64,000 nt of DNA. It comes from Burkholderiaceae bacterium. Lineage in GTDB: Bacteria; Pseudomonadota; Gammaproteobacteria; Burkholderiales; Burkholderiaceae_C. Below are positions 44,721 through 55,784 of this stretch, piece after piece (within the stretch, counting starts at the first letter, position 1; the number at the start of each line of letters is the position of its first letter). The DNA lies in contig JACKLO010000013.1 of the NCBI GenBank assembly GCA_024235915.1, positions 144,998 through 208,997 on the forward strand. Direction: 5' to 3'. The position numbers and the translations under genes were made by a program. The notes beneath the pieces are model-generated. The model saw only the letters and a list, made by a program, of their open reading frames with translations. It was not told the origin of the DNA and searched no databases.

Positions 44721-46589
44721 ATGAACGATCCGGCGTTCGAACGCCGCCTGGGCGACCGGCGCCGGACCGACCGCCGGCAGACCGAACGTCGCCAGCCAGC
44801 ATTCCAGTCGCCGCCGACGCACCCGGCGCCAGGTCTGCGCGACGCTGGCCCGGAGACTCAGGCCGCCGATTCCAGGTTTGCGGCCTACGAAGGCACCGGT
44901 TCGGCTGGTCAGGGCATGGCCTTGCTGCGGGTCGCGCGGACCTACGCCGCTGCACGTGCCCTGCTGGGCGTGGCACTGGTGCTGGCGCAGGCCGCGGCCT
45001 CGATGGCGGGCCAGGGCAGCCGGGCGGCCGTCACGACGCTTTGTGTGGCCTACGCCGTGCAGGCACTCGTGCTATGGCTGCTGCCGCGCTTCCGTGGCGT
45101 CGCGGAGTCGATGGCGCGCGCATCGCGCGTGGGGGAGCGTCGATCGTGGCAATGGCTGACGACCATCGGCGTGGACATCGTCACCTTCATCGCCCTGCAC
45201 CTGCTCGACCAGGTCTCCAGCTTCAATTTCGCGGCGCTGCTCGTGTTGCCTGTGTTGATGGCTGGGGTCCTGCTGCCCCGCGTCGGCGCCTTGGGCGCCG
45301 CGGCGGCCAGCGCACTGCTGCTGCTGGTGGGCGCCTGGGATGCCCCCACCAGCGTTGACGCTGCCACGGTGGCGCTGACGCGGGCCGGCCTGGCTGGCAT
45401 CGGTCTGTTCGCCATCGCCGTGCTGGCCGGCGAACTGGCGGCGCGTCTGGTGCGCGAGGAGGCCGCAGCGCGCGAGAGCCTCGACCTCGCGCGTCGGCAG
45501 GCCCAGCTCAACCGGCTGGTGATCCAGGAACTCAGCGATGGCGTGCTGGTGATCGACGCCGGGCTGCGGGTGCGAGCCGCCAACCCGGCGGGACGGGCGC
45601 TGCTGGCGCCACGGGGCACGGGCCCGGCCGCGCCGTTCAGCCTCACGGACCGCACGTGTTGGCAGGCCTTGGCCGATGCAGCCCGCCAGGCCATGGCCGA
45701 CGGCCGCTGGCCATCCGTGGGACGGGACATCGAACTGGGCTTCGAGGATGGACAGATCCGGCGTCTGCGGCTGCGCGTGCGGTTCACGCCGGCCGGTGCG
45801 GGCGATGACGCCGACGACGCCTACTGCGTGCTGCTGCTCGAGGACCTGCGCACGGCACAAGCCCGGCTGCAGCAGGCCAAGCTGGCAGCGATGGGACGGG
45901 TCTCGGCCGGCATCGCCCATGAGATCCGCAACCCGCTGGCCGCCATCTCACAGGCCAACGCGCTGCTGCTGGAGGACGACCTGCGGGACGACCAGTTGCG
46001 GCTGGCCCGCATGGTGGCCGACAACGTCCGCCGCTTGCAGCGCATCGTCGACGACGTGATGGAACTCGCACCCGCCGCCGGTCACGATGTGAGCCCCATC
46101 GATGCGCGCAGCGTGCTGGCTGCTGCCACCGTGGACTGGGCGCAGACCACGGGCATCGAACTCGGGCCCGCCAGCCGGCTGCACACCGACCTGCCGGTGG
46201 AGCCCGTCGGCGTGCTGTTCGATGCGGACCACCTGCGGCGCGTGCTCGTGAACCTGCTGGACAATGCCTGGCGGCACGCCAGCCCGGCACCCGGGGCGCT
46301 GCTGCTGCGATTGAGCGTTCGCGATGGCCATGCCGCGCAATTGCAGGTGCTCAGCGACGGGGAGCCGATCGCACCAGAGGTCGAACGTCATCTGTTCGAG
46401 CCCTTCTTCTCGACCCGCAGCCGCGGCTCAGGCCTGGGTCTGTATATTTGTCGGGAGTTGTGCGAGCGCTACGGCGCCGGCATCGAATACCAGGCTCGGC
46501 CGGCGAGTGACCCGCGGCGCAACGAGTTCGTCGTCACGATGCGCAGGGCGCCGCTGACGACGCCCGATGCCCTGCTGCCCCTGAACTGA
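44721..46589 (+). CDS. pilS: PilS sensor histidine kinase
   Basis: This 622-residue kinase activates PilR, which drives pilA transcription with sigma54. It has an Arg-rich N-terminal tail (RRLGDRRRTDRRQTERRQ) and then about six membrane helices between 65 and 250. A PAS-like domain (IQELSDGVLVIDAGLRVRAA) follows. His400 is in SAGIAHEIRNPLAAIS, and the ATPase boxes are LVNLLDNAWRHA and GSGLGLYICRELCERYGAGI. The stop shares a base with the pilR start (TGATG). pilA itself is not in the window. Confidence 0.92.
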   Translation: MNDPAFERRLGDRRRTDRRQTERRQPAFQSPPTHPAPGLRDAGPETQAADSRFAAYEGTGSAGQGMALLRVARTYAAARALLGVALVLAQAAASMAGQGSRAAVTTLCVAYAVQALVLWLLPRFRGVAESMARASRVGERRSWQWLTTIGVDIVTFIALHLLDQVSSFNFAALLVLPVLMAGVLLPRVGALGAAAASALLLLVGAWDAPTSVDAATVALTRAGLAGIGLFAIAVLAGELAARLVREEAAARESLDLARRQAQLNRLVIQELSDGVLVIDAGLRVRAANPAGRALLAPRGTGPAAPFSLTDRTCWQALADAARQAMADGRWPSVGRDIELGFEDGQIRRLRLRVRFTPAGAGDDADDAYCVLLLEDLRTAQARLQQAKLAAMGRVSAGIAHEIRNPLAAISQANALLLEDDLRDDQLRLARMVADNVRRLQRIVDDVMELAPAAGHDVSPIDARSVLAAATVDWAQTTGIELGPASRLHTDLPVEPVGVLFDADHLRRVLVNLLDNAWRHASPAPGALLLRLSVRDGHAAQLQVLSDGEPIAPEVERHLFEPFFSTRSRGSGLGLYICRELCERYGAGIEYQARPASDPRRNEFVVTMRRAPLTTPDALLPLN

Positions 46590-48040
46590 TGCCCCCCTCC
46601 GCGCCAGCCCCCCATCTCCTGGTCGTCGACGACGAACCAGACCTGCGCACCCTCTACGAGCTGACGTTGATCCGAGAGGGCTACCGCGTCGACAGCGCCG
46701 GTTCGGTGCAGGAGGCCTGGCAGGCGCTGGAGGAAGCGCGCTACGACCTGCTGATCACCGACATGCGTCTGCCGGACGGCACCGGGCTGGAACTTCTGGC
46801 CCGGCTGGAGGCCGCGCAGCGCAGCGAGAAGGCCGTGGTGATCACGGCCTATGGCTCGCCGGAGAACGCCGTCGAGGCGCTGAAGTCCGGCGCCTACGAC
46901 TACCTGACCAAACCGGTGGACCTGCGGCAGTTCCGTGCCGTCGTGGCCTCGGCGCTCGGCCGTGCGCCGGCCGCTGCAGAGCCGGCCAAGGTGCCGGCGC
47001 AGACGCGACGCACGGCAGCAGCGGAAGGCGGTGCCCTGGGCCGACTCGCCGGCGGTTCCGAGGCCATGGCCGCGGTGCGCACGATGGTGGGCAAGGTGGC
47101 CCGCAGCATGGCGCCAGTCCTGGTGCACGGCGAGTCCGGCACCGGCAAGGAACTGGTGGCCCGGGCCGTGCATGAACTGTCCCCACGGCACGCCGGGCCC
47201 TTTGTGGCGGTGAACTGCGGCGCCATCCCGGAACAGTTGCTCGAGGCCGAGTTCTTCGGCCATCGCAAGGGCGCCTTCACCGGCGCCCAGGAAGACCGCC
47301 AGGGCTTCTTCCAGGCGGCCCATGGCGGCACGCTGTTCCTCGACGAGATTGGCGACCTGCCCTTGCCCATGCAAAGCAAGCTGCTGCGGGCCATCCAGGA
47401 GCGTGCGGTGCGGCCGATCGGCGCTGTCAGTGAGGTGCCGGTCGACGCGCGACTCGTCAGCGCGTCGCACAAGGACCTGGCGCGGGAGGTGCGCGAGGGC
47501 CGTTTTCGCCAGGACCTGTTCTATCGTCTCAACGTGATCCGCATCGACGTCCCGCCGCTGCGGGAACGGTTGGAGGACCTGCCCGAGATCTGCCGAAGCC
47601 TGCTGGAGCGCATAGCGCGCGATGCCGGTGTGGCGCCGGTGCCACGCATCGAGGCCGGGGCCCTGGCCCGTCTGGCCGAGCATGGCTTCCCGGGCAACGT
47701 GCGGGAACTGGAGAACCTGCTCCACCGTGCGCTGGCACTTTCCGGGCACGACAGCATTGGCGCGCAGGACATCGGGTTGCCGGCGGGGGACGAACTCGAC
47801 ACGACCGCATCGATGCCGCTGGATTCATTGCCTGCGTCGTCGCCCGCGCCTGAGCCCGCCGTGGCGTTGCCGTCGGACCTGCAGATGCATCTGGACGTCG
47901 TGGAGCGGGACATCCTGCTCAAAGCCCTGGACCGGCACCGCTACAACCGGACGGCCGCCGGTGCGAGCCTGGGCCTGTCTCTGCGGCAGATGCGCTACCG
48001 GATGGCGCGCCTGGGCATCGATGGCGACAGCGGCGACTGA
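46589..48040 (+). CDS. pilR: PilR sigma54-dependent response regulator
   Basis: This 483-residue NtrC-type activator has a receiver domain with Asp58 (LLITDMRLPDGTG) and a AAA+ domain with Walker A GESGTGKE, the sigma54-contact loop GAFTGA and Walker B TLFLDEIGDLP. A C-terminal Fis-type helix-turn-helix (NRTAAGASLGLSLRQMRYRM) completes it. It is directly coupled to pilS. The downstream ampD probably starts inside its last 20 bases. Confidence 0.94.
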   Translation: MPPSAPAPHLLVVDDEPDLRTLYELTLIREGYRVDSAGSVQEAWQALEEARYDLLITDMRLPDGTGLELLARLEAAQRSEKAVVITAYGSPENAVEALKSGAYDYLTKPVDLRQFRAVVASALGRAPAAAEPAKVPAQTRRTAAAEGGALGRLAGGSEAMAAVRTMVGKVARSMAPVLVHGESGTGKELVARAVHELSPRHAGPFVAVNCGAIPEQLLEAEFFGHRKGAFTGAQEDRQGFFQAAHGGTLFLDEIGDLPLPMQSKLLRAIQERAVRPIGAVSEVPVDARLVSASHKDLAREVREGRFRQDLFYRLNVIRIDVPPLRERLEDLPEICRSLLERIARDAGVAPVPRIEAGALARLAEHGFPGNVRELENLLHRALALSGHDSIGAQDIGLPAGDELDTTASMPLDSLPASSPAPEPAVALPSDLQMHLDVVERDILLKALDRHRYNRTAAGASLGLSLRQMRYRMARLGIDGDSGD

Positions 48041-48695
48041 CCACCGGCACTGGTGTGGCGGCTGGTGGCGGTTCGCGCGCCGCATCCGGTCACCTCACCA
48101 CAATCCGCGCCCCGTCGGTACCACGGTGAGCCTGGTGGTGCTGCATTCGATCAGCCTGCCCGCCGGAGAGTTCGGCGGTCCTTGGGTCACCGACCTGTTC
48201 CTTGGCCGCCTGGACACGAACGCGCATGAAAGCTTTGCGGCGTTGCGCGGTCTGCGGGTGTCGGCCCACTTCGTGATCCGGCGCGATGGCAGCGTGCTGC
48301 AGTTCGTCGACACCACACGAAGGGCCTGGCACGCCGGCGTGTCCCAGTGGCGGGGACGCGCCAACTGCAACGACGACTCGGTCGGGATCGAACTCGAGGG
48401 ACTCGAAGGTGAGCGTTTCGAAGCCCCGCAATACGCGGTGCTGGCGAGACTGCTGCGTTCGTTGGCTCGCCGCCACCCCATCCGCGAGGTGGTTGGACAC
48501 GAGCACGTGGCGCCGGGGCGAAAGCACGACCCCGGCGCTGGTTTCGACTGGCAGCGTCTGCGGCGACTGCTGCGCACGCAGCGGCTCTGGCTGCACGGAG
48601 AGCCCGACCGATCATGGGGTCTCAAGGCCCAGGTGATGCGCCACAGCGGCCCGGTCGACCATCCGGGAAAGCACGGCAGGACACACTACCGCTAG
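48021..48695 (+). CDS. ampD: 1,6-anhydro-N-acetylmuramyl-L-alanine amidase AmpD
   Basis: This zinc amidase recycles cell-wall muropeptides in the cytosol and keeps AmpC-type regulation off. The metal ligands are visible as His in LVVLHSISLPAGEF, the second His in VVGHEHVAPGRKHDPGAGFD and the Asp of the same segment. The family N-terminus GGWWRFARRIRSPHHNPRP lies right after the pilR stop, so translation probably begins at ATG 48021, inside the end of pilR. Starting at a later GTG would lose this conserved part. The C-terminal 30 residues after WLHGEPDRSW are extra. The first NrdR-like box overlaps its stop. Confidence 0.85.
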   Translation: MATAATDHRHWCGGWWRFARRIRSPHHNPRPVGTTVSLVVLHSISLPAGEFGGPWVTDLFLGRLDTNAHESFAALRGLRVSAHFVIRRDGSVLQFVDTTRRAWHAGVSQWRGRANCNDDSVGIELEGLEGERFEAPQYAVLARLLRSLARRHPIREVVGHEHVAPGRKHDPGAGFDWQRLRRLLRTQRLWLHGEPDRSWGLKAQVMRHSGPVDHPGKHGRTHYR

Positions 48696-48730
48696 TGGCT
48701 TGTGACCCGACCGCACCCCAGATATAGTGT
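48683..48730 (+). promoter_or_regulatory. Pair of NrdR-like boxes upstream of nrdAB
   Basis: Two 16-base sites, ACACTACCGCTAGTGG at 48683 and ACCCCAGATATAGTGT at 48715, resemble the NrdR consensus ACACTATATATAGTGT (11 and 13 matches by eye). They are exactly 32 bases apart, about three helical turns, the usual spacing of paired NrdR boxes. NrdR represses ribonucleotide reductase genes when dATP is high. No nrdR gene is in the window. Confidence 0.7.
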
Positions 48731-48953
48731 CTGCTCGTGATAAGCTCATGAGCACGCAGCCGCTCCCTGACCCTAGCACGCACAGCCTCTGGCGGGTGCT
48801 TCGGTGGCCGCGCCAACCTTCCTGCGGCAGCGCCTTGCGCCGCTGCCTGACCTCCTGAAAACCCTGGCCGCCGGCTCAGCTCCACCGCCCGGCGGCACCG
48901 CCATTGCCACGATGCAGACCGAATCGATCGCCCAGCCGACCCCAGAGGAAACC

Positions 48954-51821
<2,868 letters not shown>

Positions 51822-51938
51822 GCAGGCGCGGCGGCCTCCATGCGATGCGGGCGAGCAACGGCTCCACCTGTCATGGGGCCATCGCGACTTGGATCCGCAC
51901 GCTGATCAACTGATAATTCGACTCACAGGAATCTCCTC

Positions 51939-53081
51939 ATGCTGGTCTGGGAAGAAGACAAGCGGCAAGCCACGGCGTCCGCCACCTTCGCTGCAGGTGC
52001 AGTGCCCGTTCGACAGGGGCTGGAGCAGGCGTCGGCACCCTTGGCTCAATTGCCGGAAGCGTCGCGTCGCGTCAACGTGGCGGACAAGCGCATCATCAAC
52101 GGACGGACCGACGTCAACCAGTTGGTGCCGTTCAAGTACAAGTGGGCCTGGGAGAAGTACCTCGCCACCTGCGCCAATCACTGGATGCCGCAGGAAGTGA
52201 ACATGAGCCGCGACATCGCGCTCTGGAAGGATCCCAATGGCCTGACGGAGGACGAGCGGCGCATCATCAAGCGCAACCTCGGCTTCTTCGTCACTGCGGA
52301 TTCACTCGCGGCCAACAACATCACGCTGGGGACCTACCGCCATATCACTGCGCCGGAATGTCGTCAGTTCCTGTTGAGGCAGGCTTTCGAAGAAGCGATC
52401 CACACCCACGCCTACCAGTACATCGTCGAGAGTCTCGGCCTGGATGAAAGCGAGATCTTCAACGCCTACCATGAGGTGAAGTCGATCCGCGACAAGGACG
52501 AGTTCCTGATTCCGTTCATTGATGCGATCATGGATCCGCACTTCCGCACGGGAACGGACCAGGCCGATCAGACGCTGCTGAAAAGCCTGATCGTGTTCGC
52601 CTGTCTGATGGAAGGCTTGTTCTTCTACGTCGGCTTCACGCAGATTCTGGCCTTGGGGCGTCAGAACAAGATGACAGGGGCGGCGGAGCAGTACCAGTAC
52701 ATCCTTCGTGACGAGTCGATGCATTGCAATTTCGGCATCGACCTGATCAATGCGATCAAGCTGGAGAACCCGCATCTCTGGACACCCGCGTTCCGCGACG
52801 AGATCAAGGCACTGTTCCTCAAGGCCGTGGACCTGGAATACCGCTACGCCGAGGACACGATGCCACGTGGCGTGCTGGGTCTCAACGCCTCCATGTTCAA
52901 GGGCTATCTGCGCTACATCGCCAATCGGCGGGCCACGCAGATCGGTTTGGATACGTTGTTCCCGAGCGAGGAGAACCCCTTCCCCTGGATGAGCGAGATG
53001 ATTGATCTGAAGAAGGAGCGCAACTTCTTCGAGACCCGCGTCATCGACTACCAGACAGGTGGTGCTTTGTCGTGGGATTGA
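51939..53081 (+). CDS. nrdB: Ribonucleoside-diphosphate reductase beta subunit, class Ia
   Basis: This 380-residue diiron protein generates the tyrosyl radical. Ligands are visible as Asp in FFVTADSLAANN, Glu152 and His155 in FEEAIHTHAYQYI with radical Tyr159, Glu in CLMEGLFFYVGF, and Glu/His in LRDESMHCNFGIDL. An N-terminal extension of about 40 residues precedes the conserved RVNVADKRIINGRTDVNQL. The C-terminus TGGALSWD would bind NrdA. AGGAA lies shortly before the ATG. Same transcription unit as nrdA. Confidence 0.96.
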   Translation: MLVWEEDKRQATASATFAAGAVPVRQGLEQASAPLAQLPEASRRVNVADKRIINGRTDVNQLVPFKYKWAWEKYLATCANHWMPQEVNMSRDIALWKDPNGLTEDERRIIKRNLGFFVTADSLAANNITLGTYRHITAPECRQFLLRQAFEEAIHTHAYQYIVESLGLDESEIFNAYHEVKSIRDKDEFLIPFIDAIMDPHFRTGTDQADQTLLKSLIVFACLMEGLFFYVGFTQILALGRQNKMTGAAEQYQYILRDESMHCNFGIDLINAIKLENPHLWTPAFRDEIKALFLKAVDLEYRYAEDTMPRGVLGLNASMFKGYLRYIANRRATQIGLDTLFPSEENPFPWMSEMIDLKKERNFFETRVIDYQTGGALSWD

Positions 53082-53160
53082 ATGCCTGGCCCGCGCTGGC
53101 CGGCTGATCTGTGAACGCGTCGGAGAACACGCGACACAGGTCTGCACGAGGTTCGTCGGT

Positions 53161-53176
53161 CATCGACGCGTCGATG
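53161..53176. repeat. 16-base perfect palindrome upstream of the histone-like gene
   Basis: CATCGACGCGTCGATG is self-complementary. It sits in the 160-base gap between nrdB and the histone-like gene and could be an operator. One such palindrome is expected by chance in a window this size, so support is weak. Confidence 0.25.
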
Positions 53177-53241
53177 CCGACGTTCAACCGTGGCGTGTCT
53201 TGCGTCACGGCGCTCTTTGCAACTTGATCAAGGAGAAAGAA

Positions 53242-53694
53242 ATGGCAACTGCGAAGAAGGCCGCTCCGGCCAAGAAGGCCGCTCCGGCCAAGAAGGCCGC
53301 TCCGGCCAAGAAGGCCGCCCCGGCCAAGAAGGCCGCCCCGGCCAAGAAGGCCGCCCCGGCCAAGAAGGCCGCCCCGGCCAAGAAGGCCGCCCCGGCCAAG
53401 AAGGCCGCTCCGGCCAAGAAGGCCGCTCCGGCCAAGAAGGCCGCTCCGGCCAAGAAGGCCGCTCCGGCCAAGAAGGCCGCTCCGGCCAAGAAGGCCGCTC
53501 CGGCCAAGAAGGCCGCTCCGGCCAAGAAGGCCGCTCCGGCCAAGAAGGCCGCTCCGGCCAAGAAGGCCGCTCCGGCGAAGAAGGCCACTCCGCCTGCTAG
53601 TCGACCGACGACGAAGAAGGCACCAGCGTCGGCTGCTAAGACCACTCTTAGCCCGGCCGCCGCTTGGCCCTTCCCGACCGGCAACAAGCCCTGA
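53242..53694 (+). CDS. Histone H1-like Lys/Ala/Pro repeat protein
   Basis: This 150-residue, highly basic protein is almost entirely 18 tandem KKAAPA units (residues 5-112). A Thr/Pro/Lys-rich tail follows with no repeats (residues 113-150, ending WPFPTGNKP). Such proteins resemble the C-terminal domain of eukaryotic histone H1 and bacterial AlgP/HctB/BpH1-like nucleoid proteins, and they bind DNA non-specifically. The start is supported by the ribosome site AAGGAGA. It has its own downstream hairpin. The copy number is probably variable between strains. Role in nucleoid compaction is inferred from composition. Confidence 0.88.
   Translation: MATAKKAAPAKKAAPAKKAAPAKKAAPAKKAAPAKKAAPAKKAAPAKKAAPAKKAAPAKKAAPAKKAAPAKKAAPAKKAAPAKKAAPAKKAAPAKKAAPAKKAAPAKKAAPAKKATPPASRPTTKKAPASAAKTTLSPAAAWPFPTGNKP
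53254..53577 (+). repeat. 18 tandem copies of an 18-base coding unit
   Basis: Each unit encodes Lys-Lys-Ala-Ala-Pro-Ala. Copies 1-3 and 9-18 use GCT for the second alanine and copies 4-8 use GCC; the last unit ends GCG. The block of five identical variants suggests growth by duplication of units or slippage. The array length in any assembly should be treated with caution. Confidence 0.95.
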
Positions 53695-53715
53695 CGAGCC
53701 GTTGAGGCCGCGCTT

Positions 53716-53745
53716 GGCACTCGGAGTTTGTCTACTCCGAGTGCC
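53716..53745. terminator. Strong 12-pair hairpin after the histone-like gene
   Basis: GGCACTCGGAGT and its exact complement ACTCCGAGTGCC flank the loop TTGTCT, 21 bases after the stop codon. The stem is perfect, but no T run follows on the plus strand. It probably ends the histone-like transcript or protects its 3' end. The convergent PfkB kinase gene ends 98 bases further on, so it could also act on that transcript. Confidence 0.65.
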
Positions 53746-53843
53746 AGCGCACTTTCGCTGCCACGCAGGAATCACGCGACCCCGGCAGGTTACGGCGACA
53801 GGCACCCCGAATGCAGCGCTTCGCAGGAACGGAGAACCTGGAC

Positions 53844-54758
53844 TCACGAGGCCAGCAGTTGCTCCCTCGACGGGCAGTGATTCTGGGGCCCATGGCATGC
53901 GATCTTTGCCGCGCCCAGCCGATTGCCGATCTGCACGCATTTTCCCAGCGGCCAATCACGCTCAAGGCCGAACAACAGCGCCGCTCTGAAGGCGTCGCCG
54001 CACCCGGTCGGATCGTTCACCGTCGTCGCTTGAACAGGCGGGCAGACGATGCGGTGCCCGGACAGCCACAACTCCGCGCCTTCCCCGCCCAACGTCACCA
54101 CAACGCCATCCAAATTGGACTGACGGGACAGTGTTTCAAGGTCGGTCCCCAGTCGTTCGCACAACATCCGACCCTCATAGTCGTTGACCGCCACCCACCT
54201 GGCCAATGACACGAAATGCCGGAGCTCATCGGCATTGAACATCGGCAAGCCCTGGCCCGGGTCAAAGATGAAGTCAATATTGGCAGCCTGCATCTGACGC
54301 GCATGCGACAGCATCGCCTCGCGACCATCCGGCGCGATGATGCCGATACGCAGGTCAGCACGTCCCTCCGGCACCTTCGTCTCGTGGGCGAATTGCATCG
54401 CACCGGGATGAAAGGCCGTGATCTGGTTGTTGTCCTGGTCGGTCACGATCATCGCTTGGGCGGTGAAGGCGCCTGGAATCCGTCTGACGAGAGACTGGTC
54501 CACACCCCATGAGGTCAGACGACGCACGTAGTCGTCCCCATCGTCACCCAACGTGGCCATGACCACGGGCTCTCCGCCCAGCAACCTCAGGTTGTAGGCG
54601 ATGTTTCCCGCGCAACCGCCGAACTCGCGCCGCATCGTCGGGACCAGGAAGGACACATTGAGGATGTGCACCTGTTCAGGCAGGATCTGATCGGCAAATC
54701 GACCCGGAAAGTTGGTGATGGTGTCAAAGGCCAGCGAACCACAGATGAGAGCAGCCAT
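53844..54758 (-). CDS. PfkB-family carbohydrate/nucleoside kinase
   Basis: This 304-residue ribokinase-fold kinase has the N-terminal segment ICGSLAFDTITNFPGRF, the substrate lid region FGGCAGNIAYNLRLLGGEP and the C-terminal signature NDPTGCGDAFRAALLFGL with the catalytic Asp. It looks closest to adenosine kinase-like members (GGCAGN; AFHPGAM), but the sugar or nucleoside cannot be named with certainty. It is the last gene of accB-accC-prmA-DUF3426-kinase, a conserved order in Burkholderiales. Confidence 0.88.
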   Translation of the reverse strand: MAALICGSLAFDTITNFPGRFADQILPEQVHILNVSFLVPTMRREFGGCAGNIAYNLRLLGGEPVVMATLGDDGDDYVRRLTSWGVDQSLVRRIPGAFTAQAMIVTDQDNNQITAFHPGAMQFAHETKVPEGRADLRIGIIAPDGREAMLSHARQMQAANIDFIFDPGQGLPMFNADELRHFVSLARWVAVNDYEGRMLCERLGTDLETLSRQSNLDGVVVTLGGEGAELWLSGHRIVCPPVQATTVNDPTGCGDAFRAALLFGLERDWPLGKCVQIGNRLGAAKIACHGPQNHCPSREQLLAS

Positions 54759-54803
54759 GAAGTCTCCAGGAATGAAGGGGGATGAACACCAAACCCGGCG
54801 CCA

Positions 54804-55784
54804 TCACGGGTAGAAAAGTTCGACTGTGTAGCCAAGAATGGGCTGGCCACGCACCTGGATGCGAGTGATCAACGGCACACTGGCGCCCGCGTCGATGTGC
54901 TGCCCCTCGACACCAAAATCCCCAGGCGTCATGACCCGGCGGACTGCGGGCTGGCCTGACGCGTCGCTGAGCACAAGGTCCATTGCAGGCATCCTCGCCG
55001 CCAGTTGCGAACGATTGCGCAGCGATACCGTCAACACGAAGTACGCGGCATTTCGCTGGCGTTGAAGGCTGCTGCTCTCCACCGACAGCCCAACGAGGTG
55101 CCGAGGCGCCTGAACCTGGCACGCCAACAAACGACAGGCCTGCGACACGGCAGGACGCAAGGTTGGCCAACGTGCCGCGACCCAATCATGGTGCGAGCTG
55201 ACCACTTGCAGCGCGAGCGCTGAGAGTCCAGCCAGCGAAAGCAAGGTCAGACCGCCGCGAACCGCGGGATGCCGCCAGCGGGCCTGCCGCGCCGCCCGGT
55301 GCACAAATCCCGGGACCTCATCCGACGCTTGCGGAGCCGCTGCAGATTCCGCTGCCGTCTCGTCCACCTCGTCATGCTGTGTCGATGCAAGTGCAGGTGC
55401 CGGTTCCGGCCTCGCTGGAGTCGCCTCCACCAAGGGCATGTCGCCCGCCATCTCAGCCGAGGGCTCTGCGTCAGCGGCGTCCGTGATGTCGTTGGCTGGC
55501 GAGACTGACCTGGTTACGTCCTGAACCTCAGGCGATGCTCGGTCGGGAATGGCGACGGTTCCGGGCGCCGCCAGACGGGCCAATTCGGCCATGACCCGCG
55601 GGCCATGCACGCTGACGGGGGACGCGGATTCGGGCCGTTCCGGCGCCACATCCACCAGGCTCTCGATGGCGTTGAACACCTCGCCACACCGACCGCAGCG
55701 CACCCAACCCGACGACACCTTGAGCTGGTCCTGGACGACCCGGAACACCGTGCCGCAGGCCGTGCAGCGGGTCGCCAGGCTCAT
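54804..55784 (-). CDS. Zinc-ribbon (MJ0042) and DUF3426 membrane protein
   Basis: This 326-residue protein has an N-terminal zinc ribbon (TRCTACGTVFRV...VRCGRCGEVFNA, two CxxC pairs). An Ala/Pro/Glu-rich linker of about 130 residues, one membrane helix (GGLTLLSLAGLSALALQVV) and a C-terminal DUF3426 domain (LTVSLRNRSQLAARMPAMDL, DFGVEGQHIDAGASVP) follow. Function is unknown. Its ATG overlaps the prmA stop (ATGA) and the kinase gene follows after 45 bases. Confidence 0.88.
   Translation of the reverse strand: MSLATRCTACGTVFRVVQDQLKVSSGWVRCGRCGEVFNAIESLVDVAPERPESASPVSVHGPRVMAELARLAAPGTVAIPDRASPEVQDVTRSVSPANDITDAADAEPSAEMAGDMPLVEATPARPEPAPALASTQHDEVDETAAESAAAPQASDEVPGFVHRAARQARWRHPAVRGGLTLLSLAGLSALALQVVSSHHDWVAARWPTLRPAVSQACRLLACQVQAPRHLVGLSVESSSLQRQRNAAYFVLTVSLRNRSQLAARMPAMDLVLSDASGQPAVRRVMTPGDFGVEGQHIDAGASVPLITRIQVRGQPILGYTVELFYP

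Noticed and set aside
53254..53577. Regular repeats that could be taken for a CRISPR array
   Set aside because: Units are 18 bases with no spacers and stay in one reading frame. They are a coding tandem repeat.
53041..53955. Gly/Leu/Arg-Ser repeat protein on the minus strand across the tandem array
   Set aside because: It is the mirror of the KKAAPA array. It runs through the nrdB end, the hairpin and the start of other genes, and has no own start signals. The plus-strand frame has a ribosome site and sensible composition.
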